Assembly: GCA_902785785.1 (NCBI GenBank)
Contig: CADAAA010000002.1
Span: 186,001 to 250,000, forward strand
Source: an uncultured Bacteroidia bacterium
Lineage (GTDB): Bacteria > Bacteroidota > Bacteroidia > Bacteroidales > UBA932
Direction of reading: 5' to 3'
DNA length: 64,000 nucleotides
In this document: one piece after another, positions 35,667-43,066 of the stretch
Numbering within the stretch: position 1 is the stretch's first letter
Layout of the letters: each line of letters opens with the position of its first letter
The notes under the pieces: model-generated
Told to the model about the DNA's origin: nothing
Database searches by the model: none
What the model saw: only the letters and a program-made list of their open reading frames with translations
Made by a program: the position numbers and the translations under genes

Positions 35667-35910
35667 CGACGTTTACAACTTCATAGTTCCCGTTTTTTAC
35701 ATCCTCATCTCCCTGCCGGATAGCTTCAACCAGGTCCGGCTGGGACATGATGTATGCTGTTTCTACCATAGACTCATACTCTTCCAAAGACATAATGACA
35801 ACGGCGGATCCGTTTCCCCTGTTCACTATGACATTGTCGGAATCCTTGACTACCCTGTCGAGATAGTCTTTGAGATTTGACCGAAGGTCTGTATATGTTG
35901 CTGTAATCAT
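35656..35910 (-). CDS. YefM/Phd-family antitoxin
   Basis: An 84-residue antitoxin with YTDLRSNLKDYLDRVVKDSD then VNRGNGSAVVIMSLEEYESM, the classic YefM/Phd fold. It neutralises the adjoining YoeB toxin and represses the operon by binding the palindrome upstream of its start. Confidence 0.93.
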   Translation of the reverse strand: MITATYTDLRSNLKDYLDRVVKDSDNVIVNRGNGSAVVIMSLEEYESMVETAYIMSQPDLVEAIRQGDEDVKNGNYEVVNVDEL

Positions 35911-35916
35911 ATTCTA

Positions 35917-35943
35917 AGTACTTAAATAAGTACTGCAAAGATA
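35917..35943 (-). promoter_or_regulatory. Operator and promoter of the YefM/YoeB operon
   Basis: A perfect 18-base palindrome, AGTACTTA/TAAGTACT arms (35917-35924, 35927-35934), lies just downstream of the minus-strand TATCTTTG box (35936-35943), 6 bases before the antitoxin ATG. It covers the expected transcription start, as in autorepressed toxin-antitoxin operons. Confidence 0.7.
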
Positions 35944-36107
35944 ATGCTTAATTCTGAAAACGCAATACTGGAAAGGAAAAACTACCGCAATTTAAGTTCA
36001 AACACTGTCCGATTAACATCGCTTCTTAATAATCAATGCCACCTTCAGTTTTAGTACTCTATAATACAATGTTTGTTTGTCTAAACAAGCATAGATTTAT
36101 TTAATTC
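35944..36107. other. Gene-free AT-rich spacer upstream of the YefM operon
   Basis: No convincing gene, promoter or repeat was found between the YefM promoter and the right-end motif at 36108. Confidence 0.4.
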
Positions 36108-36133
36108 ATTGAGAATCAATATAGAAAAACATC

Positions 36134-36154
36134 TTTAACGAGGAGGGGTACTAA
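36134..36154 (+). repeat. att-like 21-base direct repeat, copy C
   Basis: TTTAACGAGGA-GGGG-TACTAA. Unlike copy B, the homology with copy A continues for another ~120 bases, so that 36133-36276 repeats 32208-32352 with scattered differences. This indicates a third, decayed insertion beginning here. Confidence 0.6.
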
Positions 36155-36221
36155 TTGTAAGTTATTAATTTATAGTGTATTATGGAAACGATTCGGCGAA
36201 TACCGGATCGTTTCTTATTAT

Positions 36222-36277
36222 AGCCTACTTATGCCACATATTCTTGAGCTGACAGTATGAATACTGTGGTCCGGAAC
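36222..36277 (-). pseudogene. Remnant of a second copy of the 438-residue island gene (C-terminus)
   Basis: The minus strand encodes SGPQYSYCQLKNMWHK and a stop, nearly identical to the C-terminus of the 32301-33617 gene (SGPQYSYWQLKNMWHK). Upstream coding sequence is gone, replaced by the ATPase-associated palindrome region. Confidence 0.75.
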
Positions 36278-36313
36278 ACTTCTTCAATAAACTGTCAATT
36301 AAGATTGTTTTTC

Positions 36314-36344
36314 GCTAAATCTACGAAATAAACCGAGATTTAGC
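36314..36344. promoter_or_regulatory. 31-base palindrome, copy 2, upstream of an ATPase remnant
   Basis: GCTAAATCT and AGATTTAGC arms, with flanks TTTTTCG and AGAAAATG matching copy 1 at 34070-34100. Sits 33 bases before the ATG of the truncated ATPase gene, as a promoter-operator would. Confidence 0.5.
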
Positions 36345-36376
36345 AGAAAATGTTTAACTTACAACATCAATACGAT

Positions 36377-36508
36377 ATGACTACGCTTATTGGCAGAAAA
36401 GATGAACTCAGGGGTATTAATGAAGCGTTCAAGTCGAAATACTCCGAATTTGTGGCGGTGACGGACCAATCCTCCTTCAGAGCCACGGCGATCCCAGCCC
36501 GCCTATAA
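36377..36508 (+). pseudogene. Truncated ATP-binding protein (AAA/DUF234-type) gene
   Basis: Forty-three codons: TTLIGRKDELRGINEAFKSK YSEFVAV, then unrelated residues and a stop. The start fits the LIGR-EL--L---Y-S---EFVAVYGRRRVGKT pattern of archaeal-type ATPases common in Bacteroidota, but the sequence breaks off exactly before the Walker A motif. A decayed island gene. Confidence 0.6.
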
Positions 36509-36672
36509 GCTACCGAAATATCTGGATCAGGAAGCTTTAAGTTTTAATCCTTTGAAATGGGACAACCGATAAGGTAGACCGGGATGCCCATGGCCTGGTC
36601 CTGTCTTTTTCACTAAAAAAACAGTCGTCATGGACTTAACTTCTTGTGATTTTTGTATTTTTACATCCCGAT
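36509..36672. other. Spacer between island remnants and the thioesterase gene
   Basis: Nothing recognisable except T-rich sequence (GATTTTTG at about 36649) that might serve as a weak -7 box for the thioesterase. Probable right-hand edge of the accessory region. Confidence 0.35.
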
Positions 36673-37098
36673 ATGAAAGAAATACAATTCCATCACAGTT
36701 TGCCCGTCCAGATACGCTGGAAAGACTGGGACCGCTTCGGCCATGTTAACAATGCGACGTACTTCGAGTTCTACGATACGGGCAAGGTCGACTATTTTGA
36801 GACCGTATGCAATGGTGTAGACTGGAACAAGAGCGCGATTATGATCGTGCATGGAGAGTGCGACTTCATGTCGCAGATAAAGGAGTTCAACAACATTTCC
36901 GTCCGGACTGCGGTAACCAAGCTCGGTCACAAGAGTTTCACTCTCTGTCAGGAGGTCTACAATCATCGCAACAACGAGCTCAAGGCCCGCTGCACCTCTG
37001 TCATGGTGTATTACAACCATGAGACCAATCAAGCCGAGCCTGTGCCGGACTCCTGGCGCGAAGCCATTACGGCTTTCGAGGGCGATAATCTCGAATAG
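36673..37098 (+). CDS. Acyl-CoA thioesterase (4HBT hotdog fold)
   Basis: A 141-residue hotdog-fold protein. The YbgC/4-hydroxybenzoyl-CoA thioesterase motif is IRWKDWDRFGHVNNATYFEF, with the catalytic Asp. It hydrolyses an acyl-CoA; substrate not predicted. The ATG at 36673 is chosen over an earlier in-frame start because it gives the usual N-terminal length. Confidence 0.9.
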   Translation: MKEIQFHHSLPVQIRWKDWDRFGHVNNATYFEFYDTGKVDYFETVCNGVDWNKSAIMIVHGECDFMSQIKEFNNISVRTAVTKLGHKSFTLCQEVYNHRNNELKARCTSVMVYYNHETNQAEPVPDSWREAITAFEGDNLE

Positions 37099-37130
37099 GG
37101 GTTGGACTGGCTCCGCATTATTTTTTGCTT

Positions 37131-37622
37131 ATGAAGAAGTTGTTTTTATCGCTGTTCCTTTGCGCAGCATGTGTCTGTTCTTTTGCACAGGGCCCTTTCG
37201 GCAAAGTTGAAGCTCCTGCGGGCTACAAGGAGGTCCTGACCATCAAGATAGACATCACCGGCTCCCAGACCGTGACCGCCGACTCCCTATCTGTGACCAT
37301 GATCCCCTTCGCCGGTAGCGTGGACTGTGCTAACTTCAAAGGGGAAGTGCTGCCTACAGGCGTCGATACTCAGATAGGGCGGCCTGCCGGCAGGACCCTC
37401 TCCGCCCGATATTTTATCACGGGCAAGGATCTCGCCGGAGAGGACAGCAGTATTTTCATAGAGAACAATGGCGACATGCGTGAGCCGTATACGCATCCGT
37501 TCATTGTGACCGACAGCAATGCGCTCTCTTACCTGAATGGCGCTGACCTGCTGGGCCAGCTCGATTTCAGCACCGGCGGCCTGGTGATCAGGATCTATTG
37601 CCCCGAAGGGCTGGTGAAGTAA
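37131..37622 (+). CDS. Exported DUF3237 domain protein
   Basis: A 163-residue protein with a signal peptide (MKKLFLSLFLCAACVCSFAQ). The mature part resembles DUF3237: GEVLPTGVDTQIGRPAGRTL, ARYFITGKDLAGEDSSIFIE and NALSYLNGADLLGQLDF. Function unknown. The ATG at 37131 opens the signal peptide. Confidence 0.75.
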   Translation: MKKLFLSLFLCAACVCSFAQGPFGKVEAPAGYKEVLTIKIDITGSQTVTADSLSVTMIPFAGSVDCANFKGEVLPTGVDTQIGRPAGRTLSARYFITGKDLAGEDSSIFIENNGDMREPYTHPFIVTDSNALSYLNGADLLGQLDFSTGGLVIRIYCPEGLVK

Positions 37623-37768
37623 AAGCATGATGTTTGCCGCATGCAACGGCTAAGAAAAGCTAAACCAGGGAAGATAATAGGCGAAAATGAGTGAAAGAAT
37701 AGTTATTTTTGCCCGACTCATCCAGGTCTGTCTGGAAAACAAAAACGAACTTAATTGAATCTTTGGAA

Positions 37769-37927
37769 ATGAAGGCTTACTCCTTCCTTATGCTTTCGGT
37801 GGCCGCGGAGGTTTACTCTGTCGATTCCATTCCGGACAACCTTCTGATCAACCCCGAAGGCATCGTCGTCGCCCGTGGCCTTCGCGGCGAAGCGCTGGCG
37901 AAGAAACTCGCCGAAGCCTTCAACTGA
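37769..37927 (+). pseudogene. C-terminal remnant of a TlpA/AhpC-TSA thioredoxin-like protein
   Basis: Fifty-two codons ending YSVDSIPDNLLINPEGIVVA then RGLRGEALAKKLAEAF. This is the usual last third of TlpA-like proteins (Y-V--IP--FLI-P-G-IVAR-LRG--L---L). The thioredoxin active-site half is absent; the first residues (MKAYSFLMLSVAA) look like junction sequence. Probably not functional. Confidence 0.6.
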
Positions 37928-37953
37928 TCGTTATCAGGAAAGAAGTATCTACA

Positions 37954-37988
37954 AAAAAAGCCGTAAGATAGCTCTTACGGCTTTTTTA
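37954..37988. terminator. Rho-independent terminator
   Basis: A 15-bp stem AAAAAAGCCGTAAGA/TCTTACGGCTTTTTT with a TAGC loop, between the thioredoxin remnant and the convergent esterase gene. Works in both directions because of its A and T runs. Confidence 0.9.
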
Positions 37989-38005
37989 TTCCACCTACGG
38001 CCGGC

Positions 38006-39181
38006 CTAATTCTTCCAAAGCTTAGGGAGGAATCCGTAATAGAGGAGATGTCTCCAGGTCGACCAGTCGTGACCGGTTTCACCTATGCAGAAGTACTCGT
38101 ATTCGATTCCGTGCTTGTCGAGGGCATCCCTGAGGCCCTTTACACGAACGTTGAACATGCCCTTCTCTTCTGCGCCTCCCTGTCCGATGAACAGATAGTC
38201 CACCTTGTCATTGGCTTTCGGGTCATTGAGGAACCCACCAAGGGTCTCCTCAGGAGTGTTGTCTCCTGCGCTGAGGACACCGAAATTAGCGAAGAGGTCA
38301 AGGGACTTAAGACCTACGAAAATAGTGTGACGGCCACCCATCGAGAGACCGGAAATGGCACGGCCATGAGGATTCGCAATGGTCTTGTAGTGACTGTCGA
38401 CGAAGGGGATGACGGCCTCGCGATACTCACGTTCCATGATATCGAAAGTGAGGTCGGCGTGCTGGGGATGATTGCGGTGAATGACCTGGTTGTTCACAAG
38501 TGCGATCAACATCGGTTCGGCTTTCCCTTCCGCGAGAAGGTTGTCCATGATGAAGTTCACGCGTCCGTCATACATCCAGTTCGACGGGAGCTCGCCGCTT
38601 CCGCCCATGAGATAGAGGACGGGGTATTCCTTCTGGGGGTCATACTGGGGAGGGGTATATACGTAGATCTCACGCTCTCCCTTGGTAACGGGGCTGTAGT
38701 AGATATGACGGGTAACGGCTCCGTGAGGCACATCCTTCGCATCCCACCAGGACGGTCCGTCGCCATGGACGATGAGCTCACTGTAAGGAGGCATTGCCGT
38801 AAAGGATGCATATGTATTATTGGGGTCGGCCATACTGACTCCGTCTACAACGAGGTTGTACTGGTACATATCGACAGGGAGAGGGCCGATGGTGAGGGTC
38901 CAGATGCCGTCTTCTCCTTTGGTGAAAGGAATCCTGCCATTGACTCCCATGACTGTGGTCATGGCGCCCGAGAGGGCGACGGACTCTGCCTTCGGGGCCC
39001 TGAGCCGGAATATGACGGTATGGTCGTCATTCACCTGCGGCGAATTCAGATTCGCGCTGAAGGGGATTAACCCCTCGGTGTCTTTCTGAGGGTTGTAGCT
39101 GAGGTTTACGTTCGACTGCTGGGCAAATGCCGTCAGAGCGAAAAGTAGCGAAATCGCCACGGTAATTGTTTTCTTGATCAT
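38006..39181 (-). CDS. Exported CE1-like carbohydrate esterase with N-terminal E-set domain
   Basis: A 391-residue protein with a signal peptide (MIKKTITVAISLLFALTAFA). Residues about 30-150 form a CBM48/E-set domain (VIFRLRAPKAESVALSGAMT); the rest is an alpha/beta-hydrolase of the feruloyl/acetyl esterase type with YPVLYLMGGSGE, nucleophile motif GLSMGG and catalytic His in GETGHDWSTWRH. It probably removes feruloyl or acetyl groups from plant polysaccharides. Lies just after the GH95 gene on the same strand. Confidence 0.88.
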   Translation of the reverse strand: MIKKTITVAISLLFALTAFAQQSNVNLSYNPQKDTEGLIPFSANLNSPQVNDDHTVIFRLRAPKAESVALSGAMTTVMGVNGRIPFTKGEDGIWTLTIGPLPVDMYQYNLVVDGVSMADPNNTYASFTAMPPYSELIVHGDGPSWWDAKDVPHGAVTRHIYYSPVTKGEREIYVYTPPQYDPQKEYPVLYLMGGSGELPSNWMYDGRVNFIMDNLLAEGKAEPMLIALVNNQVIHRNHPQHADLTFDIMEREYREAVIPFVDSHYKTIANPHGRAISGLSMGGRHTIFVGLKSLDLFANFGVLSAGDNTPEETLGGFLNDPKANDKVDYLFIGQGGAEEKGMFNVRVKGLRDALDKHGIEYEYFCIGETGHDWSTWRHLLYYGFLPKLWKN

Positions 39182-39247
39182 AATAATGCTGTTTTACGCT
39201 GCAATATAGTCAATCATTAGGATACATGAATCAAAATCGTAGTAAGA

Positions 39248-41608
39248 TTATTCCAATCCTGGCCCGAATTTGACGGACTTGCCGGCGGCGAGGGTGAAGT
39301 CCTTGGTCTTGCCGGCGTAGCGGACAGTGAAGGGATGGCCGAACTCGGATTTGATCTCGCAGGAGGTCATCTTTCCGTCCTTCCAGCTGATGCTTACCTC
39401 ATAGCCGCCTCTGGCCTTCAGGCCGCTGACGGATCCGTCTTTCCAGCTTGCCGGCAGCGCGGGCAGGATGGATATCTCGCCGGCGTGGCTCTGCAGTAGG
39501 CTTTCAGCGATGGCAGCAGTGATGCCGAAGTTGATGTCAGACTGGTTGGAGCCGGAGAAGTGGAGGTTGTTGCCGAAACCTCCTCTGCGTCCGGCGGGGC
39601 TCATGAATATCTTTCTCAGGATCTCATCCGTCTTTTCTCCATTTTCAAGCCTAGCCCATTGGCAGATGTCTATCGCGCTGTTCCAGAATACCGTGACCGG
39701 ACGGGGCTCCAGCCAGGTCTCGACGGCCTTGGCAAGCTCCGGAGTACCCCTGAGGGTGATGGAGTTTCCCGGATAAAGCCCGAAGGTTCCCGACCAGTTG
39801 TGGTTCTCCCTTCCGCGTGTCCAGTCCTCGATCCAGCCTTGCAGCATTCCGTTCTCGCCGATCATGTACGGCGGGATCTTCTCCAATGCGGCCGCGAGCT
39901 CGCTGCTGAACTCGCTGTCGACGTTCAGCAGCCTGGCCGCCTCGATGCAGTGGGGGAAGAGATCCCTGATCAGTGCATTGTCCATTGTGGTGGACGGTGC
40001 GAGGAACATCTCTTCGGGATTGCCGTCGATGTAATAGCCTTGCTCGGGGGACATGGAGAAGGGGATTGTCAGGTAGCCATAATTGGGATTGACCTCCAGG
40101 ATGTCCATCACGAACTGGGCTGCGCCCTTCATTATGGGATAATACTTCTTGAGGAAGTCGATATCCTCCGTAAAGAGATAATGCTCCCAGATATGCTGGC
40201 ACAGCCATACGCCGCTCATCGGCCACATGCCGTAGCGCGCGGCGTCCACGGGGGCTGTGCCGCGCCAGAGGTCGGTATTGTGGTGGGACACCCAGCCGTC
40301 AGCGCCATAATAAAGCTTTGCCGTTTCGGCTCCATTCTCCGCCAGGTCTTCGATCAGGTGGAACAGCGGGGGTGTACACTCCGAAAGGTTGGTGACCTCG
40401 GCAGGCCAGTAGTTCATCTCGGTGTTGACGTTGAGGGTATATTTGCTGCCCCAGTTGGGCAACAGGTCCTGAAGCCAGCGTCCCTGGAGATTTGTGGGTT
40501 CGCTACCCTCCCTGCTGCCGGAAACGGTGATATACCGGCCGAACTGGAAGAGCTTGGCCTGGAGATCGGCATCCGGCTCGCCCTTCTTGAGGGCATCGAC
40601 ACGTACATTCGTGGGCTTTTCGTTCTCCGCACCATCACCGACTGTGAGATGGACGCGGCTCATCAAGCCGGAGAAGTCCTTGAGGTGCGTCTCCTTGAAC
40701 TGCTTGTAGCTCTTGCCCTTGACAGCAGCGAGGACCTCCTCGCAGCGAGCCGAAGGATCGCCGCTGATGTCCTTGTAATTGACCAGGTTTGTGGCTATTG
40801 TAAGGACGAAAGTCACTGAATTGGCGCCGCTTATGACCAGGCTGGAGTCGGTCGCCTCCAGTTTTCCCTTCTCGGGAAGGGCGATGACATCCGTCTGGAA
40901 ACTCATTCCGTCGCCTTCGACCTTGGCGATCAGGTCGAATACCCTGGTGGGGAGATAGCTCCAGGTGCCTTTCATCGTCAATCGGTTGTCCGAGGAGGAA
41001 ATGTCCCTCAGGAAGGGGCTCTTGAGTTTTGCCTCCACGTTCACCTTGCCGGGTTTGTCGGCGGAGACCTTCATCACCATTACATGGTCGGGATAGGACA
41101 TGAAGACCTCCCTCGTCATCTTGACGTTGCCCTCGGTATAGTTGACGGTGACTATGCCGGTCTCCATATCGAGCTCACGATAGTAATCCTTGACGGGCCC
41201 TTCTCCGGGCTTGAAATCAAGGAGCAGGTCTCCGACAGGGGCATAGGTCTGCTGGTTGGCGGGCTTTCCGTAGAAGTGCTCGTTCACCAGTTTTTCCGCC
41301 TCCTTGTATTTCTTGGCATACATCAGTTCCTTGATCTGGTCATAGTAATTGTGGGCCTCAGGATCGTTGTAGTCGTGGGGACGTCCTGACCAGAATGTCG
41401 ACTCATTCAGCGCAATGCGCTCATTATCAGTCCTTCCGAATACGTTGCCGCCCATATAGCCGTTGCCGATGAACAGACCGTCCAGCCATACGTCGCCGGC
41501 CGGCTGGTCGTACCAAAGGACCATCTCCCGGCTCGATCCGGGAGCGGACTCGGAGCATGAAACGAATGCTGGGAGAATCAAGCAGAACAGAAACAAAACC
41601 CTTTTCAT
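39248..41608 (-). CDS. GH95 family glycoside hydrolase (alpha-L-fucosidase/galactosidase type), lipoprotein
   Basis: A 786-residue protein with a lipobox signal (LPAFVSC, Cys18), so probably anchored to a membrane and surface or periplasmic. Hallmarks: MVLWYDQPAGDVWLDGLFIG at the start, GNVFGRTDNERIALNESTFW, LNVNTEMNYWPAEVTNLSEC, a Glu in PFSMSPEQGYY, and a C-terminal beta domain. Family members cleave alpha-1,2-L-fucose or alpha-L-galactose from glycans such as xyloglucan or mucin. Paired with the esterase downstream. Confidence 0.9.
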   Translation of the reverse strand: MKRVLFLFCLILPAFVSCSESAPGSSREMVLWYDQPAGDVWLDGLFIGNGYMGGNVFGRTDNERIALNESTFWSGRPHDYNDPEAHNYYDQIKELMYAKKYKEAEKLVNEHFYGKPANQQTYAPVGDLLLDFKPGEGPVKDYYRELDMETGIVTVNYTEGNVKMTREVFMSYPDHVMVMKVSADKPGKVNVEAKLKSPFLRDISSSDNRLTMKGTWSYLPTRVFDLIAKVEGDGMSFQTDVIALPEKGKLEATDSSLVISGANSVTFVLTIATNLVNYKDISGDPSARCEEVLAAVKGKSYKQFKETHLKDFSGLMSRVHLTVGDGAENEKPTNVRVDALKKGEPDADLQAKLFQFGRYITVSGSREGSEPTNLQGRWLQDLLPNWGSKYTLNVNTEMNYWPAEVTNLSECTPPLFHLIEDLAENGAETAKLYYGADGWVSHHNTDLWRGTAPVDAARYGMWPMSGVWLCQHIWEHYLFTEDIDFLKKYYPIMKGAAQFVMDILEVNPNYGYLTIPFSMSPEQGYYIDGNPEEMFLAPSTTMDNALIRDLFPHCIEAARLLNVDSEFSSELAAALEKIPPYMIGENGMLQGWIEDWTRGRENHNWSGTFGLYPGNSITLRGTPELAKAVETWLEPRPVTVFWNSAIDICQWARLENGEKTDEILRKIFMSPAGRRGGFGNNLHFSGSNQSDINFGITAAIAESLLQSHAGEISILPALPASWKDGSVSGLKARGGYEVSISWKDGKMTSCEIKSEFGHPFTVRYAGKTKDFTLAAGKSVKFGPGLE

Positions 41609-41649
41609 ATGCCTTTGAATGTTTAAGTTTTCCGTACAATATAATCAAT

Positions 41650-42306
41650 TCAATCTGAAATCTGACTGAGGTAGGAAAGAATAATCTCGACAGCCTGGTC
41701 TTCTGTCAGGCCGTCAACGTTGAGGGACAGGTCATAGTTGCGGGCGTCATAGCGGCTTTTGCCGGTGAAACGCTTGATGTAGTTCTCCCTCGATTCGTCG
41801 ACTCTTTCAAGGATATCTACAGCTTCCTCTTCGGTCACGCCCTGCCTTGCCATGATCCGCTTGATACGGTTCGGCTTCGAGGCCGTGATGAAGATGCTCT
41901 TCTCGTTGGGATGGTCCTTGAGGATGTGGAAGCCGGAACGGCCGGCGATGACGCAGGCCCCCTCATCGGCCAGGGCGCGGAGGATTTCCGCCTCGGCCTT
42001 GTAGATGTCGTCCGAAGTGACTTCGGAATAGGACTCCTTGCCGAATTTGGCATCGGACTCGAGAATGGCGGATGCCGCAGGCATGGGGGATACAAAGCGG
42101 ATGAAGTCAGACAGCCAGCTTTTCTTCTCTCCCTTGATCTGCTCGATGGTTTCGGCGTTGAGGTTGAAACGCTTCATCAGGACATGGATAAGCTCCTTGT
42201 CGTAGAAGTTGATATCCATCCTTTCCGCGAGTTTCCGACCGATGGTACGTCCTCCGGTACCGACTTCGCGGCTGATCGTAATGACAAATGATTCTTTGAA
42301 TTTCAT
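41650..42306 (-). CDS. Cytidylate kinase-like family protein
   Basis: A 218-residue P-loop protein of the Cytidylate_kin2 family: ITISREVGTGGRTIGRKLAE (phosphate loop with Gly-rich turn), INFYDKELI, VIAGRSGFHILKDHP and NVDGLTEDQAVEIILSYL. Many Bacteroidota carry several; the phosphorylated substrate is unknown and it need not be the essential CMP kinase. Confidence 0.88.
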   Translation of the reverse strand: MKFKESFVITISREVGTGGRTIGRKLAERMDINFYDKELIHVLMKRFNLNAETIEQIKGEKKSWLSDFIRFVSPMPAASAILESDAKFGKESYSEVTSDDIYKAEAEILRALADEGACVIAGRSGFHILKDHPNEKSIFITASKPNRIKRIMARQGVTEEEAVDILERVDESRENYIKRFTGKSRYDARNYDLSLNVDGLTEDQAVEIILSYLSQISD

Positions 42307-42335
42307 ATTGATACAGGTTTATCGTTAGCTGTGGT

Positions 42336-43046
42336 TCAAGCCTCCCCGAGATCTTCAAGGAGATTGTAAAGGCCGTCCTGGGACAGGACTCCGCGCTTGA
42401 GTGCCGGAGGGATCTCCCCGGCCTCGTCCGCTTCATAATCCAGGCGCCACTGGCCTGAATCCATATACTCCTTCAGGAGGGCCACGTCGGCCGGGGCAGC
42501 CCCGGCTCCAGCCGCGCTGACGCGGTCGAAGGCCGCCTCCATCCCCTGGATGCGCACGATGCGTTCGGCATTCTCCTTTTCCGATGCCGGCATGCCGGCT
42601 ATGATCTGGCCTGCCGCGTTCTTGGTGTCGACCTTTTCGATGATACGTTCAAGGATGCCGTTCTCGTCAAAGATGAACGTGCGGCGGAGAGTACCCATGG
42701 TACTCTTGCCGTACATCTTCTTCTCTCCCCACGCCCCGAAGTCCTGGAGCATCTGCGTCGAGGTATCGGCAAGCAGCCTGAAGGGAAGCTCGAACTTCGC
42801 GCGGAAGCCCGTGTGGGATTTGGCGCTGTCCTTGCTCACGCCCACAATGTTGTATCCTGCGGCCGTGAGGGCAGCGTAGTTGTCCCTGAAGCTGCAGGCC
42901 TCGGCTGTACAGCCGGAGGTGTTGTCCTTGGGATAGAAGTAGATGATGGTCCTGCGGCCCTTTCCGATGAAGTCTTCCGACTTCACCGGATTCCCGTCCT
43001 GGTCCATGACTTCGAAGGACGGCATTCTGTCTCCGATTTTCATCAT
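42336..43046 (-). CDS. Peroxiredoxin (Bcp/PrxQ type) fused to a DUF4298 domain
   Basis: A 236-residue protein. Residues 1-155 are a PrxQ peroxiredoxin: FYPKDNTSGCTAEACSFRDN, with peroxidatic Cys46 and resolving Cys51 in the same helix. Residues about 160-236 match DUF4298: RIVRIQGMEAAFDRVSA, YMDSGQWRLDYEADEAGEIP, LKRGVLSQDGLYNLLEDLG. It reduces peroxides with thioredoxin; the added domain's job is unknown. The first of two adjacent Met codons is used. Confidence 0.88.
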   Translation of the reverse strand: MMKIGDRMPSFEVMDQDGNPVKSEDFIGKGRRTIIYFYPKDNTSGCTAEACSFRDNYAALTAAGYNIVGVSKDSAKSHTGFRAKFELPFRLLADTSTQMLQDFGAWGEKKMYGKSTMGTLRRTFIFDENGILERIIEKVDTKNAAGQIIAGMPASEKENAERIVRIQGMEAAFDRVSAAGAGAAPADVALLKEYMDSGQWRLDYEADEAGEIPPALKRGVLSQDGLYNLLEDLGEA

Positions 43047-43066
43047 AAGCGTTGTGGATTGTCCCG

